From: Imbricaverruca yamaguchii
Lineage: Eukaryota; Arthropoda; Thecostraca; Neoverrucidae
Reading direction: 5' to 3'
DNA: 64,000 nt
Assembly: GCA_034440575.1 (NCBI GenBank)
Contig: JAOTOL010000971.1
Coordinates: 72,001 to 136,000 of the forward strand
The translations under genes and the position numbers were made by a program. The notes under the pieces were generated by a model. The model ran no database searches. It had not been told where the DNA came from and was given only the letters and a program-made list of their open reading frames with translations. The first letter of the stretch is position 1. Every line of letters begins with the position of its first letter. This document shows, piece after piece, positions 46,701 through 59,512 of the stretch.

Positions 46701-49700
46701 TATAATAAGTGGGCTGTCAGACTAAAGAATGTGTGTAGTGAGCTCGATGCATTGCAGACACCGGAATGCATACGCTACTACACCAGAACATAGCAGATGC
46801 GTGGATTGTGACGTGGATTGTGATTGTGAACATAACACATGCAGGTGCGTGGATTGTGACGTCGGAAAATGTTCGTGAAGACTTAAGAGTTTCTGGCCAT
46901 GATAAAGAATGACGATACAACTCAGCCGCGAAGTGAGAGAAAGTCTGCTTATAGAAGTGTCATGATAGTGGTAGGGAACATATGTAGCGAGGTAGCGGAC
47001 CATGTCATATCTTTTCTTTACACCAGTTGACGGCGGCTGACTTCAGAAAGCCGAGATGGCGATCCATTGTTCTGCATTGTCACGAAGCCGGAACCGGGAA
47101 AACAACACCACATAAAGTAGGCAGTTTTACGGTAAAAGCCAAAAACAAAACCGATCTCGTCTTCAGCATGCAACGAAAAAACACCCGCGACGTGTTCTGC
47201 GTTGTCCGTAGAACACAGCCCGCGCGTCAAACGCCTGCTGCGAGCCGCGGGCGGTCGGTCGCGGTAGGCAGGGGCGGCGATTGGCGGTGGGCGGCGGGCG
47301 GTCCGATCCACACGTGGGCCGCCCCACGTGTCAGTCGTGAGTCAAACTCCGCTTGCAGTGGTGCTCGGACTGAGCCGAGGAGATCGCCGCCCGGCGGCAG
47401 GCGGCTCGGCGCAGTCAGACATCGGTGGATGCGGCGGTCGATGACTCTGTTATTGTGACGTGTTATTGTGGCGTCACTGGAACGGCCCATTTGTTCTGCA
47501 CTCACGCGCGTGACGCATTGCGCGCCACGGCGCGCTACCTCGGAGTTCATCATGCTTTCGATCATGACACCTTCGTGTATATTGAACGTTGGAAATCAAT
47601 TTCAACGATAATCTCGTTTGATTACATTGCTAGTAAAAACAGGTGAATTAGCTAAAACGACAAGATACATTGCTCCATCTACTGAAGAGCGGACTTAAAG
47701 GCCGACATTTAGCGGAAGCTCGAGATGGCCGGAGGAATCTTGTTCCAAGAGGCAGCGGCTCGGAATCGAACGCTCCTTTGTGTGCGTGCTAGCCAGCATC
47801 TCGGCACGTCTACTGCGCCGACCAGTTGGGTAACGCACCACGACACTTCGGAGCCGGCTCGGAACATGTCACGCAGAGTTTGAGAGTCAGAACCGCTGAA
47901 GAGCACCTCAAATACTTGGGTGATATCCCGCCTTGCGTACGTATATTTGCCAACCGTATGTTTTCGCTGGCGTACAGTTGCTATGCGTACATTTGTACTT
48001 TAGGCTTCAAATGTGCCGATGTGTGTGCGAGCCTAACCTAAACCAGCGAACTTTAGCCAACCTAGCCTCTATTATCAGGCGCATCAATTTTGAAAATCCA
48101 GCTTAACACGCGTGCCGGAGGCCCTCTCACATAATCTGTTCAGATTATGTCATAATCTGTTTAGGTCTGTTTAAATTGTATTATAATTTTCAGTAGTTTT
48201 GAAAGTCTTGGGGAGGGGCGGATGGAGATTCGGCCCCAAAACCTTGGAAACTACTGAAACTAGAAGCACAAAATCTTCAGGGTAGATTAAGGCTGTAGTT
48301 AACTCGTTTTCGTATACAGGTATTAAGCCTAGGCCAATGTTTTCAGGGTCAAATGTGTCGAGATCTTCCGCCATACCGCGCCGGTGAAACCTTTGTGACG
48401 TTAAAAGACCGGATGCACCACCGCAGTTCTTGTCTTTACCAACGGATTTTTTTTCAGTGGAGCTATGTATCAATTTTTAGCAACGCTATAAATTTCATTG
48501 TAATACCCCCACCCGGTTATGAGACATCGTCGAAAAGCCAGAGATATGGAGGATTTCCCCCTCAGTGCGCGCGTTAGCCGACATTACGTGGTCAGACATG
48601 TTAACTAATTATCACCACAGGCCTTAACGAATAATTGCGGGCGGGGGCGAGGCCCGAGCGAGTATGCTCCCGTGCAGCTCGGCAATAAGTTGGTCCGAGT
48701 AACCCGTCGCGTCGCGCCGCCGAACCATCAAGCTTTCGAAATCATGGTGACTTTTTCGTTACACCGTTTCATATCCTAACATTTTCACTCAGTCTTCAAT
48801 TTCTTCGTTTAATTCTGATGGATCTAAAATTGATTAAATCGATATAATAAATTTGATCTGTCCACACGCTCGGATGACAGACCTGCTGCGAAGCAACATA
48901 AGTTCAAATGCGTCGACCTTATCTTTCCTTCTTCCTTCCGAAGCCTTCCGAGAGAACCCAAAGCGAATTATTCCTCTGGCGGTGGCTAGGTTTGCGTCAT
49001 GCGTCATTGTTGCGGCCAGCGGAAATTAGCGCTCCCGCACAGAAAGACATTGATTTATCATGAAGCTGATTTTGCGACATGAAGCGTTACGCGAACATTA
49101 CAAGATCGCATTGTACAATATGCACGGATCCTCGCTCTTCCAGGCATAATATTTGTATAATTGGGTCTTAAATCCAGACGGTGCTTTTAGGTCAAATACG
49201 GAAATGTTTGTGATACATAAGACATTGTCCCAACGTATGACATCTGATTCCTTTTCGAGTTCTCCTCGCTTGTTATAGTAGTAACTTCACCAGATCATAG
49301 CTAGCATAGTGTACCCAGCTTTCCTCTTTATAATGAAAGCCAATTCACGCAATTCTATATGCTATTAATCAGACTGCATTTTGGGCGCAAACACAGATAC
49401 TAGACTAAATTTCGTCTTATGGTCGTGGGCTCGATCTCCAGAAGCTACAGTCTGTTCACTACTAATAATCTCAACCAGTTCCCATTTCTGCTGAAACTTT
49501 CTCTGAACTGCAATGGTTCATTTGTACTGTAGTCGGCATTGACAGCAAATTAAGCATCACATCGCATGTAGCGATAGTCTTATTTTGGCACGGGGAGGCA
49601 TTCTTTATTCTTTGTTCATCATTTCTTTTAGTCTTATGGACCGATTTCTCGTGAGAAACTGAACAGTAGTCACGAACTAAGAGCATTAAGTTCGACTTCT

Positions 49701-52700
49701 CTTCATCAGAGCTTTACCATATCCCGCTTGGTCGTCAACGGACACTTGTACCAGTGACCTCGTATAACCTTTTGTGATATTTTGTCAACGTTGGACCGGT
49801 CTTGAATACCATTGTACGTTATGATCGGATTCGGCGTTGAAAATTAACTCACACTTAATCTTGAAGCTGAAAGAAGGCCACATAAATTCACCCTAGGCCA
49901 ACCCTAGGCCAACTAGGTCAGTCAAGGTTGAGACTGGGGGGGGGGTATCGTTCGAGGGTACGAGTGTCTCCTTTGAGGCTGAGACCTCAAGCACTTTCGA
50001 AGTAAACAGACATGGAGTGGAACCTAAATGTCACAGGCACGTCACCAGCCGTCCACGCATGTGCATCTCAGCCTACGCAAATCCGGCCACCACATCTCTC
50101 CGGTCGTGCTGGGCGTGTGGCGGTCGGCACCCTGCCTTCTGTCCAGATACATTTGTAACTTCGGTGTCACTGTCAGCCCTGCATCTTTGGTTGGTTATTT
50201 AGACCCAGGGCGTATTTACCGCGTTGGTCATACCGCGCACATTGCCCTACATCTTTACTGCCAGTCCAACGTTAGGCACTCCAGCTCCGCCAGTGAGTGC
50301 TGTACGTTCTCACAGCCGAGCTCACCATACTCGCGCTCCGCAGACGTGTCGAAGCAGATCGAGTCGCTGAAGCTGGGCACGCGGCTCCCGAAGGAGTCCG
50401 ACATGCTGGGCGTGGCCAAGGCTCTGGTGCGTCTGCACGACACTTACAACATCGACCTGGACCGACTGGCCAGCGGCGACATGCTGGGAGTGCAGACCTC
50501 CGCCAGTGAGTGTCCAACACTCATCGGAGTGTTACAGGCTGGGAGTGCAGACCTCCATCAGTGAGTGTCCAACACCCATCAGAGTGTTACAGGCTGGGGG
50601 TGCAGACCTCCGCCAGTGAGTGTCCAACACCCATCAGAGAGTGTTCCATGCTAGGGGTGCAGACCTCCGCCAGTGAGTGTCCAGACACTCATCGGAGAGT
50701 GTTACAGGCTGGGGGTGCAGACCCTCCGCCAGTGAGTGTTCAACACCCATCAGAGAGTGTTCCTTGCTAGGGGTGCAGACCTCCGCCAGTGAGTGTTCAA
50801 CACCCATCAGAGAGTGTTCCATGCTAGGGGTGCAGACCTCCGCCAGTGAGTGCCAGACACTTATCGGAGAGTTTTACAGGCTGGGAGTGCCGACCTCCGC
50901 CAGTGAGTGCCAGACACTCATCGGAGAGTTTTACGGGCTGGGGTGCAGACCTCCACCAGTGAGTGTCCAACACCCATCAGAGTGTTACAGGCTGGGGGTG
51001 CAGACCTCCGCCAGTGAGTGTCCAACACTCATCAGAGTGTTACATGCTGGGAGTGCAGACCTCCATCAGTGAGTGTCCAACACTCATCAGAGTGTTACAG
51101 GCTGGGAGTGCAGACCTCCGCCAGTGAGTGTCCAACACTCATCAGAGTGTTACAGGCTGGGAGTGCAGACCTCCATCAGTGAGTGTCCAACACCCATCAG
51201 AGTGTTACAGGCTGGGGGTGGCCGCCAGTGAGTGTCCAACACCCATCAGAGTGTTACAGGCTGGGCAACCCGCAGGTCCAACACCCATCAGAGAGTGTTC
51301 TTGTGGGCCGCCAGTACACCCTAGAGAGTGTTTGCTAGGGGTGCAGACCGCCAGTGAGTGTTCAACACCCATCAGAGAGTGTTCCATGCTAGGGGGTGCA
51401 GACCTCCCCAGTAGTGCCAGACACTTATCGGAGTTTTACAGGCTGGGGACCTCGCCAGTGAGTGCCAGACACTCATCGGAGAGTGTTACAGGCTGGGGTG
51501 CAGACCTCCATCAGTGAGTGTCCAACGCCCATCAGAGTGTTACAGGCTGGGGGTGCAGACCTCCGCCAGTGAGTGACCGGCACCTATCAGAGTGTTACAG
51601 TCTGGGGGGGGGGGGGCAGACCTCCGCTAGTGAGTGTCCAACACTCATCGGAGAGTGTCCCATACTCGGGGTAAAGGGTGGAGATCCTGGCCAATAAGTG
51701 CCATACATCCATCAGAGTGTTCTATGCTGGGTGTTCAGACCTGGGCCATTAAGTGCCAGGAACTCATGAGATAGTGTTCTAGGCTAGCAATAAAAAAGAA
51801 TATAGTGTTTTTGAGTCAGTAAAGAAAGACGCATTGAACTGACGTTTAGACAAATGGAACTGCTATATGATCAACATGGTCGATGCACCCTAAAGCCACA
51901 AATGGAACTGCAACATGTCAAAATGTTGATTTTTAACATTTTACAGTTTTAATGTTCGGTTAAAAGAGCTTGCCACAATGAATAGCCCACATATTTAAAC
52001 GACGTTTGATGTAAATATTTCATGGTTAAGTTCACTGCTTTGCTTAAATTTGTGGTATTAGCCCAAATAAGCTAATCATGGTGAGACATGTCAACAACAA
52101 CAAAATTCCGAAATATCCAAGAAACCTTTTTGTCAGGTCTGATGAGAAAAGTAATTCCTGACAGTTCATATAAATATCTACTGAATAATGTGTAACATCT
52201 TCTAAAATGTTTTCGAGGTGACCTCACTCAACCGGCTCAACCAGCGATCTTAGATGATCTGACTCCTATATTTATCCCTTCAACACATGCAAATTGATGT
52301 CGGGAAAGGTGCTGGAAATTTGTGCGCGCTTGCTTGCGCCGTTATTCGCTATCGTGAAAGAATCACAGGGCAAGAAGGGGATTTCCTCCTCCCCTCTCTC
52401 CCATCGGGGATAGTGGTGACTCTTGATAGTGTGCGGCATTTTGCCACCTTCGCCAGTGAGGGGGGGTGCGACCCATGGCGTTTCCAAACGAAACGTGCTA
52501 TAGAGTCGAAACGAAAACAGGTGTGTGGGGTAGGACGATATCTTGCGATTGACACCTGATTTTGTATCAGGGGTAATAGGTGGCACTCCAGGTCAGGTCG
52601 AAAGACAAAATTTCGCAAGAATCGGGACGTTTAAGGTCAATCCAAACGTTTCTTAAACTGCAGTATATATGGACTTTTGGTTAGCATCAAGGTGTTCATC

Positions 52701-55700
52701 GATACTTTGCGGATATAGGTACATTTCAAGCTACATTTAAGGCATAGGTCACGGGTCAGGCTAGGCCAAGATTTGTCTTTGCATCTGAAAACTTAATAGG
52801 AAGTTGGCAAAACTTACTGCTTGCACCCACTCCGGGTAAAAATTGACGGCAAAATCGTGTTTAAGACTTAAAAGAACCCTAGATGTCCTGTCAAGCTACA
52901 AAAGGTCATCCGAGGCTAACATATGTCAATGATCTTGCATAGGCTTTGAATAGTACAGGAATAGTGTTCGAATATCATTTCAGTCAACCTTCGACGTAAC
53001 CCGCACAAAATGTGTCGCTTTAAGCCACCACGTTATGTCAGGATGACATGATCCTGTATTTCGTTCCACATTTTTCGGAAGTGTTCCCCTTTATGCCAGC
53101 ATACCTTATGAGACAAGTCAAACTTTTCTACAAAAAGGTACTAACAATACGTCCCAGAAGGTACAGTAAATTTCCATGGGTTCGGCCGAGTTGTTCAGAT
53201 GTTATCCACGAAAAACCTTAGCAGGATGGAGAACATCCACTGGCAAAAATTAGAAAATGCCACTAGGAAAAGTAAGGAGATAGCAAATGATTTAAACAAG
53301 GCGTTTAGATGCGACTCGTTTTCTTCCACAATTGTGCAACAGCGGGCTTTTTTATTGCTGGAAGCTGGTGATTGTTGGACGAAAAGCCAAATAATAAAAA
53401 CCCATTGGACTCAGGGAGTTTAATGAAAGAACAATGAACGCGGTTTCTTTCATCGTCGGGTAGTAACGTTGAGCTCTCCAGCAGGAAAAGCAGAGGACAA
53501 TTTTCCAATTCTGGTTGACGTTAGGACGGGTTTCCAACCGTGGCTGAGGTTGTTGTTCTCTATTTCGACTATGTCAGCTTACTGACATCTCGTTCTTCTC
53601 CAGCTCTGACAGCCCAAGACTGTATGTACATGGGCAAACACTCGCTCAAGCAGCGCATGTACTTCCGCGCCGTCGAGTGGTTCGACACTGCACTGAAGCT
53701 GGCCGAGCGCGAACAGAACGGCACGGTGGCACGTGAAGACATCATACGCTTCTCAGCCAGGGCCAGAATCGCCGTACGTAACGCCATAGCTCAGCGAACA
53801 GCAGTTCAGATGCATAGAACTGCTCAGTGTTTTGTCCCTTATTGGTCTGGCCTCAAGAGTTAATCTCCGCATTGCTAGGGCAGCCTGTGGAGGAAATGAA
53901 AACGCATCTCTGAGCACCTTTGGATTAATAACGGGAAAAATGGTATTGGTCTTCATAAAACATTGCTTTGTTCTTAGCTAGATTGGCATCGCCAACGACG
54001 CCGATGCATTCTGAATGGACCAAATACCATTGTCAAGAAAATGCAAGAAAATACCATTTCCTTTGTATTGAAGCTCAAAAGTTCTACACATATTGGTGCA
54101 AGTCTTCCTTACAATTGCACGTTTATGTGGACCGTGTCATAAATACTTCGAAGGATGTAAAATATTGGTTAGAGCTGACTCCCCAGATCGGGTACTGTTA
54201 TTACACTGTGTTCACAGCATCCTTCGAAAGTAACGAATTGTAGGGCTACCTTCTTCTGAATGCAGTCCAGACATTACATCATTTACGATATATGAATTTT
54301 ACCTACTGCATCGTGGCAGGCATAGCTTCACCCTTACATGGACCACAGCTGAGATGAAAAGAAAAAACTGCGATCAGCTATATTTTATACCTAATACCTT
54401 TACCTATAGGAATATAATTGGTTGCTAACTAAACCCGTGCTAGGAGTGGAATTGACTCTCGTCCAGGGTTGGCATCGTTGGCGCCATTTTGCAACAAATC
54501 GCTGCTTGGAATTGCTGAATGAATTGAATGAATGAAAAGCTAATCCGGCTATGGCATAATGAAAGCCACAGGACATAGTCGCATCGAAGAGTACGAACAT
54601 CAAAGTGTGTCATTTTTCCCGGGTTCGCCGCCTGAAAATATGTCAATCACAGGGAAGTGTCTCGTCAATTATTCTGTTACCATCAATCAGAACGTGAGCC
54701 TCAATAATCACTGCATCCCCAAAGTATCCCATGTACGTTACAAAGTGCACATATTTAGGATGTTGATCGTTACTTTTTCCCATACCACATGACAATGAAA
54801 TCGATGCGCCCTAAAGCGCAAGGAGCTAACTAACTTCGCTTTATGTAGTATCTCTCTTCGAATCCCGAGAAAAGTGTCCATGATGCACACACCGATTGGA
54901 TTTCTCTGATACCAGTGGGACGGTTAACCAAACACTGACGGACGACGTTCGATGACGTCACTATCGTTTCAGCACGACGAGGTGGCGCTGACGCCGAACC
55001 ACACCAACGTGTACGTGCTGAGCGAGCCCCTGAACGGCCGCTCGCCGGCGGAAGTTCGGGGCAGCGATTTGGAGGCGGGCCGCGTTCGGTTCCAGCTGGG
55101 CACGAACATCTCCACCGAGCAGGACTTCCTCAACTACAAGGCGCTCTGTCGTGGCGAGCAGCTGCTGGTGGGTCACGTGTCGGTCGGCCCGTCAGGCGCG
55201 TGGCATCCGCGGTCTGAGGGGGTCATAGGACGGGGTAGCAGACTATTGCCGAATATTGGTTAATGAATGAGTAAAGCCCTGCTCCCCAATGGTTCAGAAT
55301 CTGGTGTAGAAACAATAGAAACATTCATCACGGGAGGTGCGAGAAAATGGATATTTGGCACCGCTATCAGCATCAAATCGTCTCGCTTTTTCGATTCGCT
55401 AATATCGTCGTTATGATGAGATGCCATTAGTGTGTCTCGTGTCTCCAGGGTCAGTATTTGCTTCAGTAAGGTGTAGACAGCAATAGGGTGAAGGATTGTA
55501 AGCAGCATAAGTAAAGAAAGCATCCTAAAACTAGTAAAGGCATGATGAAAATGATTGTGAGTAACGGTCGCAAGTTTCGTCTGTCCGATGATTGCTCGTT
55601 CGCTATGCCTGGAAGTTGGAGAGTCCATACCTAACCTGCGGTTAGGTATGGACGTTTGGACGTTTTTCCATCACGGGTGTCTGGAGACTTGAAGGCCCGG

Positions 55701-58700
55701 ATTTGGAAAAGACATGCGTCGGTGTATACTCTATTGGTGTTGAAACAGTTGCACAAGTTGTCGCCGTATTGCATAATTATCAGCCCGGGCAATGCAAGGG
55801 CATTAGCGGATGCTGGAATTTGAGAACCATTTACCGTGCAAGCAAGGAAAACCCTATAAAATCACAACAACGCTCTGCTAACTGCCTACAACTGATACTG
55901 TAACACGTATGCGATCCGACTGGTACTGTAGCACCCGGAATTGATTTGAATCGCAGCGGAGCAGATAGATGACTGCCGCACTGTCTTCTGTCGCGGGTGT
56001 GCTCGACGACTGAGGAAGTCCGACGATCTGGCATCAGCATCTGGCGACCCACAGTCGTGGTCGAGCCATCACCACGTCCGGTGATGGCAAATAATCCGTG
56101 CTGCGAGCAGCGGGAACGAATGCGGCTGAGAAAAGCCCCCTTTTTGGAGCACTAACGCATCACTGATTATGGTTGAGTTTTATCACGTTGCTCAGGTTTT
56201 GTGTTAAGCTCTGTACTGCAACTGCATACCTAGTTGTTCATCTCGTGTTAGCTATTCATTTATTTCGCTAATAAGTCACGCACGAATTATTTTGCTAGCA
56301 TCCCGTGCGTCATGGTGAAGCCCGAAGATGCAGCGCGACCTTAAGAGCGTTTTACACAACTGGTCCTGTATTGCAGCTCCCAAAGGAAACATCCAAACTG
56401 AAGTGCTGGAATTCAGATCGGGGCTTTGCTTATTTCAAGCTGAGGCCAATCAAGGTGGAGCAAAAGCACATCGACCCGGACCTGTATATGTTCCACGACG
56501 TTATAAGCGACGAGGAAATAGAATTCATCAAAGAAACTGCAAACACCGAGGTTAGTATTCGTGTTCTGGAGTCATGCAACTAAATGTAGCCGAGTGCGGA
56601 CATGTATGCATACTTACATGTGTAAGCACGTATTTTTGCAGTTGGTCACGCAATGGAGCAGGAGGAAGACTCCATTCCATCGTGGCAGGATGTCGACCTG
56701 GGGCAGGGACGGGAGACCCTGTCGAATCAAACGCTGCACGTTTACGGCAGGATGTCGACCTGGGAGCTGATGCAGCTCTCACACGTTCCAGTTTCTATTG
56801 CCGTTTACCATACGTCACCAAGGAGGCTCCGTGTGAACTGCTTATTGCACCATATCATTCTTTGCGAACCATTGTCATTGTGATGCCATTCGCGTGTTTC
56901 GCTCTGTTCTGCAGGCTGATTTCTAAGGAGGGCGTACCACATGTTGAAAGTTCGTTATCCATACATAAAAAACTTATGCCATATCTCCTTCCATTTTGCA
57001 CTGTTGTTACTTACTGCTTGTTTTATCGGATATTTATCGGATGTCGGGATTGCAGCGTTTTGGTAGCACTCAGCCGGCATCATCAGTCGATTTGTCGATG
57101 TATTTAGGTCAAGGTTAGATATCATATTGTGCACATTGTCGCCTATAAATTCGGAGATGCTGCTTTTGATGTATACAGCAACTGTATTTATTATTTCGTG
57201 ATGTGCACCGGATACCTCAGAGATTAACGGGTATGAGGTGCAGCTTGCAAACCCGCTACGCCAGCCAAATGAACGCGCACTTCCTTCGCTAGAAGAGATA
57301 TCTCTTCATTTGTATCCGTTCGCATCACGCCTAGACTAGCTGCAAGCAGCGTGCTCCCTAAAGTGTAAGCATTGAATGTTGAACATGGAGCATTTCGTAT
57401 GCTGCCCTTGTTCACATTGTACACGCGTAACGTTTACAACATATATACAAGATTTATGTCATATATACTACCCATTAAGTAAGCACAGCACATATATTTA
57501 CGCTTCATTTTAATGTCGAAACGCTTACCGTTTCTTGTTCTTCAAAACGACCAGAACATTTTTGGTCACTGTACTTTAGCTATGGCTTAAGCAGACGAGC
57601 TTCTCAACCACCCAGTGCATTGATGTATCTTACTTAGTGTTTGAGGATCAATACATCGCTGGCTACATCGCTGGCTACATCGCTGGTTTCACAGCGATGT
57701 ACTCTTTATTCATGGGAATGTGCAAGGAAGGTGGATTTCCACCTTCTTCCGTTAGGTCTCATGGCCTTATCCACCACCAGTTACCGGTCTGGCAATGGTA
57801 ACCCTAGCACTGCTCGACCTCACGCGTTCATCAGCTGTCGCGCTCTCTGGCGATCGGAGGCAGTACCGGCGGCCGTGGCCGTGCCTGACCCGCCCTGACC
57901 TGACCTGACCTGACCGTCAGCTGTCGCGCTCTCTGGTAACCGGAGGCAGCACCGGCGGCCGTGGCCGTGCCTGACCCGACCTGACCTGACCTGACCGCCA
58001 ACTGTCGCGCTCTCTGGTGATCGGAGGCAGTACCGGCGGCCGTGGCCGTGCCTGACCCGCCCTGACCTGACCTGACCTGACCAGACCGCCAACTGTCGCG
58101 CTCTCTGGTGATCGGAGGCAGTACCGGCGGCCGTGGCCGTGCCTGACCCGCCCTGACCTGACCTGACCTGACCGTCAGCTGTCGCGCTCTGGTGATCGGA
58201 GGCAGTACCGGCGGCAGTTGCCGTGCCTGACCCGCCCTGACCTGACCTGACCTGACCTGACCGTCAGCTGTCGCGCTCTCTGGTGATCGGAGGCAGCACC
58301 GGCGGCCGTTGCCGTGCCTGACCCGCCCTGACCTGACCTGACCTGACCGTCAGCTGTCGCGCTCTCTGGTGATCGGAGGCATGGCCGGCGGCCGTGGCGT
58401 GCCTGACCCGCCCTAGCCTGCCCGCCCTGATCTCGTGACCTGACCTGACCGTCAGCTGTCGCGCTCTCTGGTGATCGGAGGCAGTACCTGCGGCCATGCC
58501 CGTGCCCGCCCTGATCTCGTGATGACCCGACCGTCAGCTGTCGCGCTCTCTGGTGATCGGAGGCATGGCCGGCGGCCGTGGCCGTGCCTGACCCGCCCTG
58601 ACCTGACCTGACCTGACCTGACCGTCAGCTGTCGCGCTCTCTGGTGATCGGAGGCAGTACCTGCGGCCATGCCCGTGCCCGCCCTGATCTCGTGATGACC

Positions 58701-59477
58701 TGACCGTCAGCTGTCGCGCTCTCTGGTGATCGGAGGCATGGCCGGCGGCCGTGGCCGTGCCTGACCCGCCCTGACCTGACCTGACCTGACCTGACCGTCA
58801 GCTGTCGCGCTCTCTGGTGATCGGAGGCAGTACCTGCGGCCATGCCCGTGCCCGCCCTGATCTCGTGATGACCTGACCGTCAGCTGTCGCGCTCTCTGGT
58901 GATCGGAGGCAGTACCTGCGGCCATGCCCGTGCCCGCCCTGATCTCGTGATGACCTGACCGTCAGCTGTCGCGCTCTCTGGTGATCGGAGGCATGGCCGG
59001 CGGCCGTGGCCGTGCCTGACCCGCCCTGACCTGACCTGACCTGACCTGACCGTCAGCTGTCGCGCTCTCTGGTGATCGGAGGCATGGCCGGCGACAAGGT
59101 GAGCGACACGCGCATCTCCAAGACCGCCTGGCTGGACGACAGGCGGCACGCGACCATCGCGGCTCTGTCGCGCCGGGTGGCCGCCATCACGGCTCTGAAC
59201 GTCGACGTTCGGCGCGGCGAGGCCGAGATGTTCCAGGTCAGTGCGTGATCAGTATCCCGCCGGACAGTGCAGTCGCATCAACTGATGATTACAGCTATGC
59301 AGGGGCGGCGATGGTAATTAGGTGCAGTCATGTGCAAGTGCCAGGGTGTAAGAGTTATACCAACATAATAATTGGAGCGTTGACCATGCAGTATTATATT
59401 TGTTCACATATTCTTGATTTAGACTGGCATCACCTTATCATGAATGCGAAATGGCGACGTGCCAGGTTTAATATATC

Positions 59478-59512
<35 letters not shown>

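Noticed and set aside
50510..51517. Several ORFs of 86-131 codons (GVQTSASEC repeats)
   Set aside because: They are translations of the exon 3-donor minisatellite, not separate genes.
57820..59149. Minus-strand ORFs of 72-90 codons (DHQRARQLTV repeats)
   Set aside because: Reverse-strand translations of the exon 7-acceptor minisatellite.
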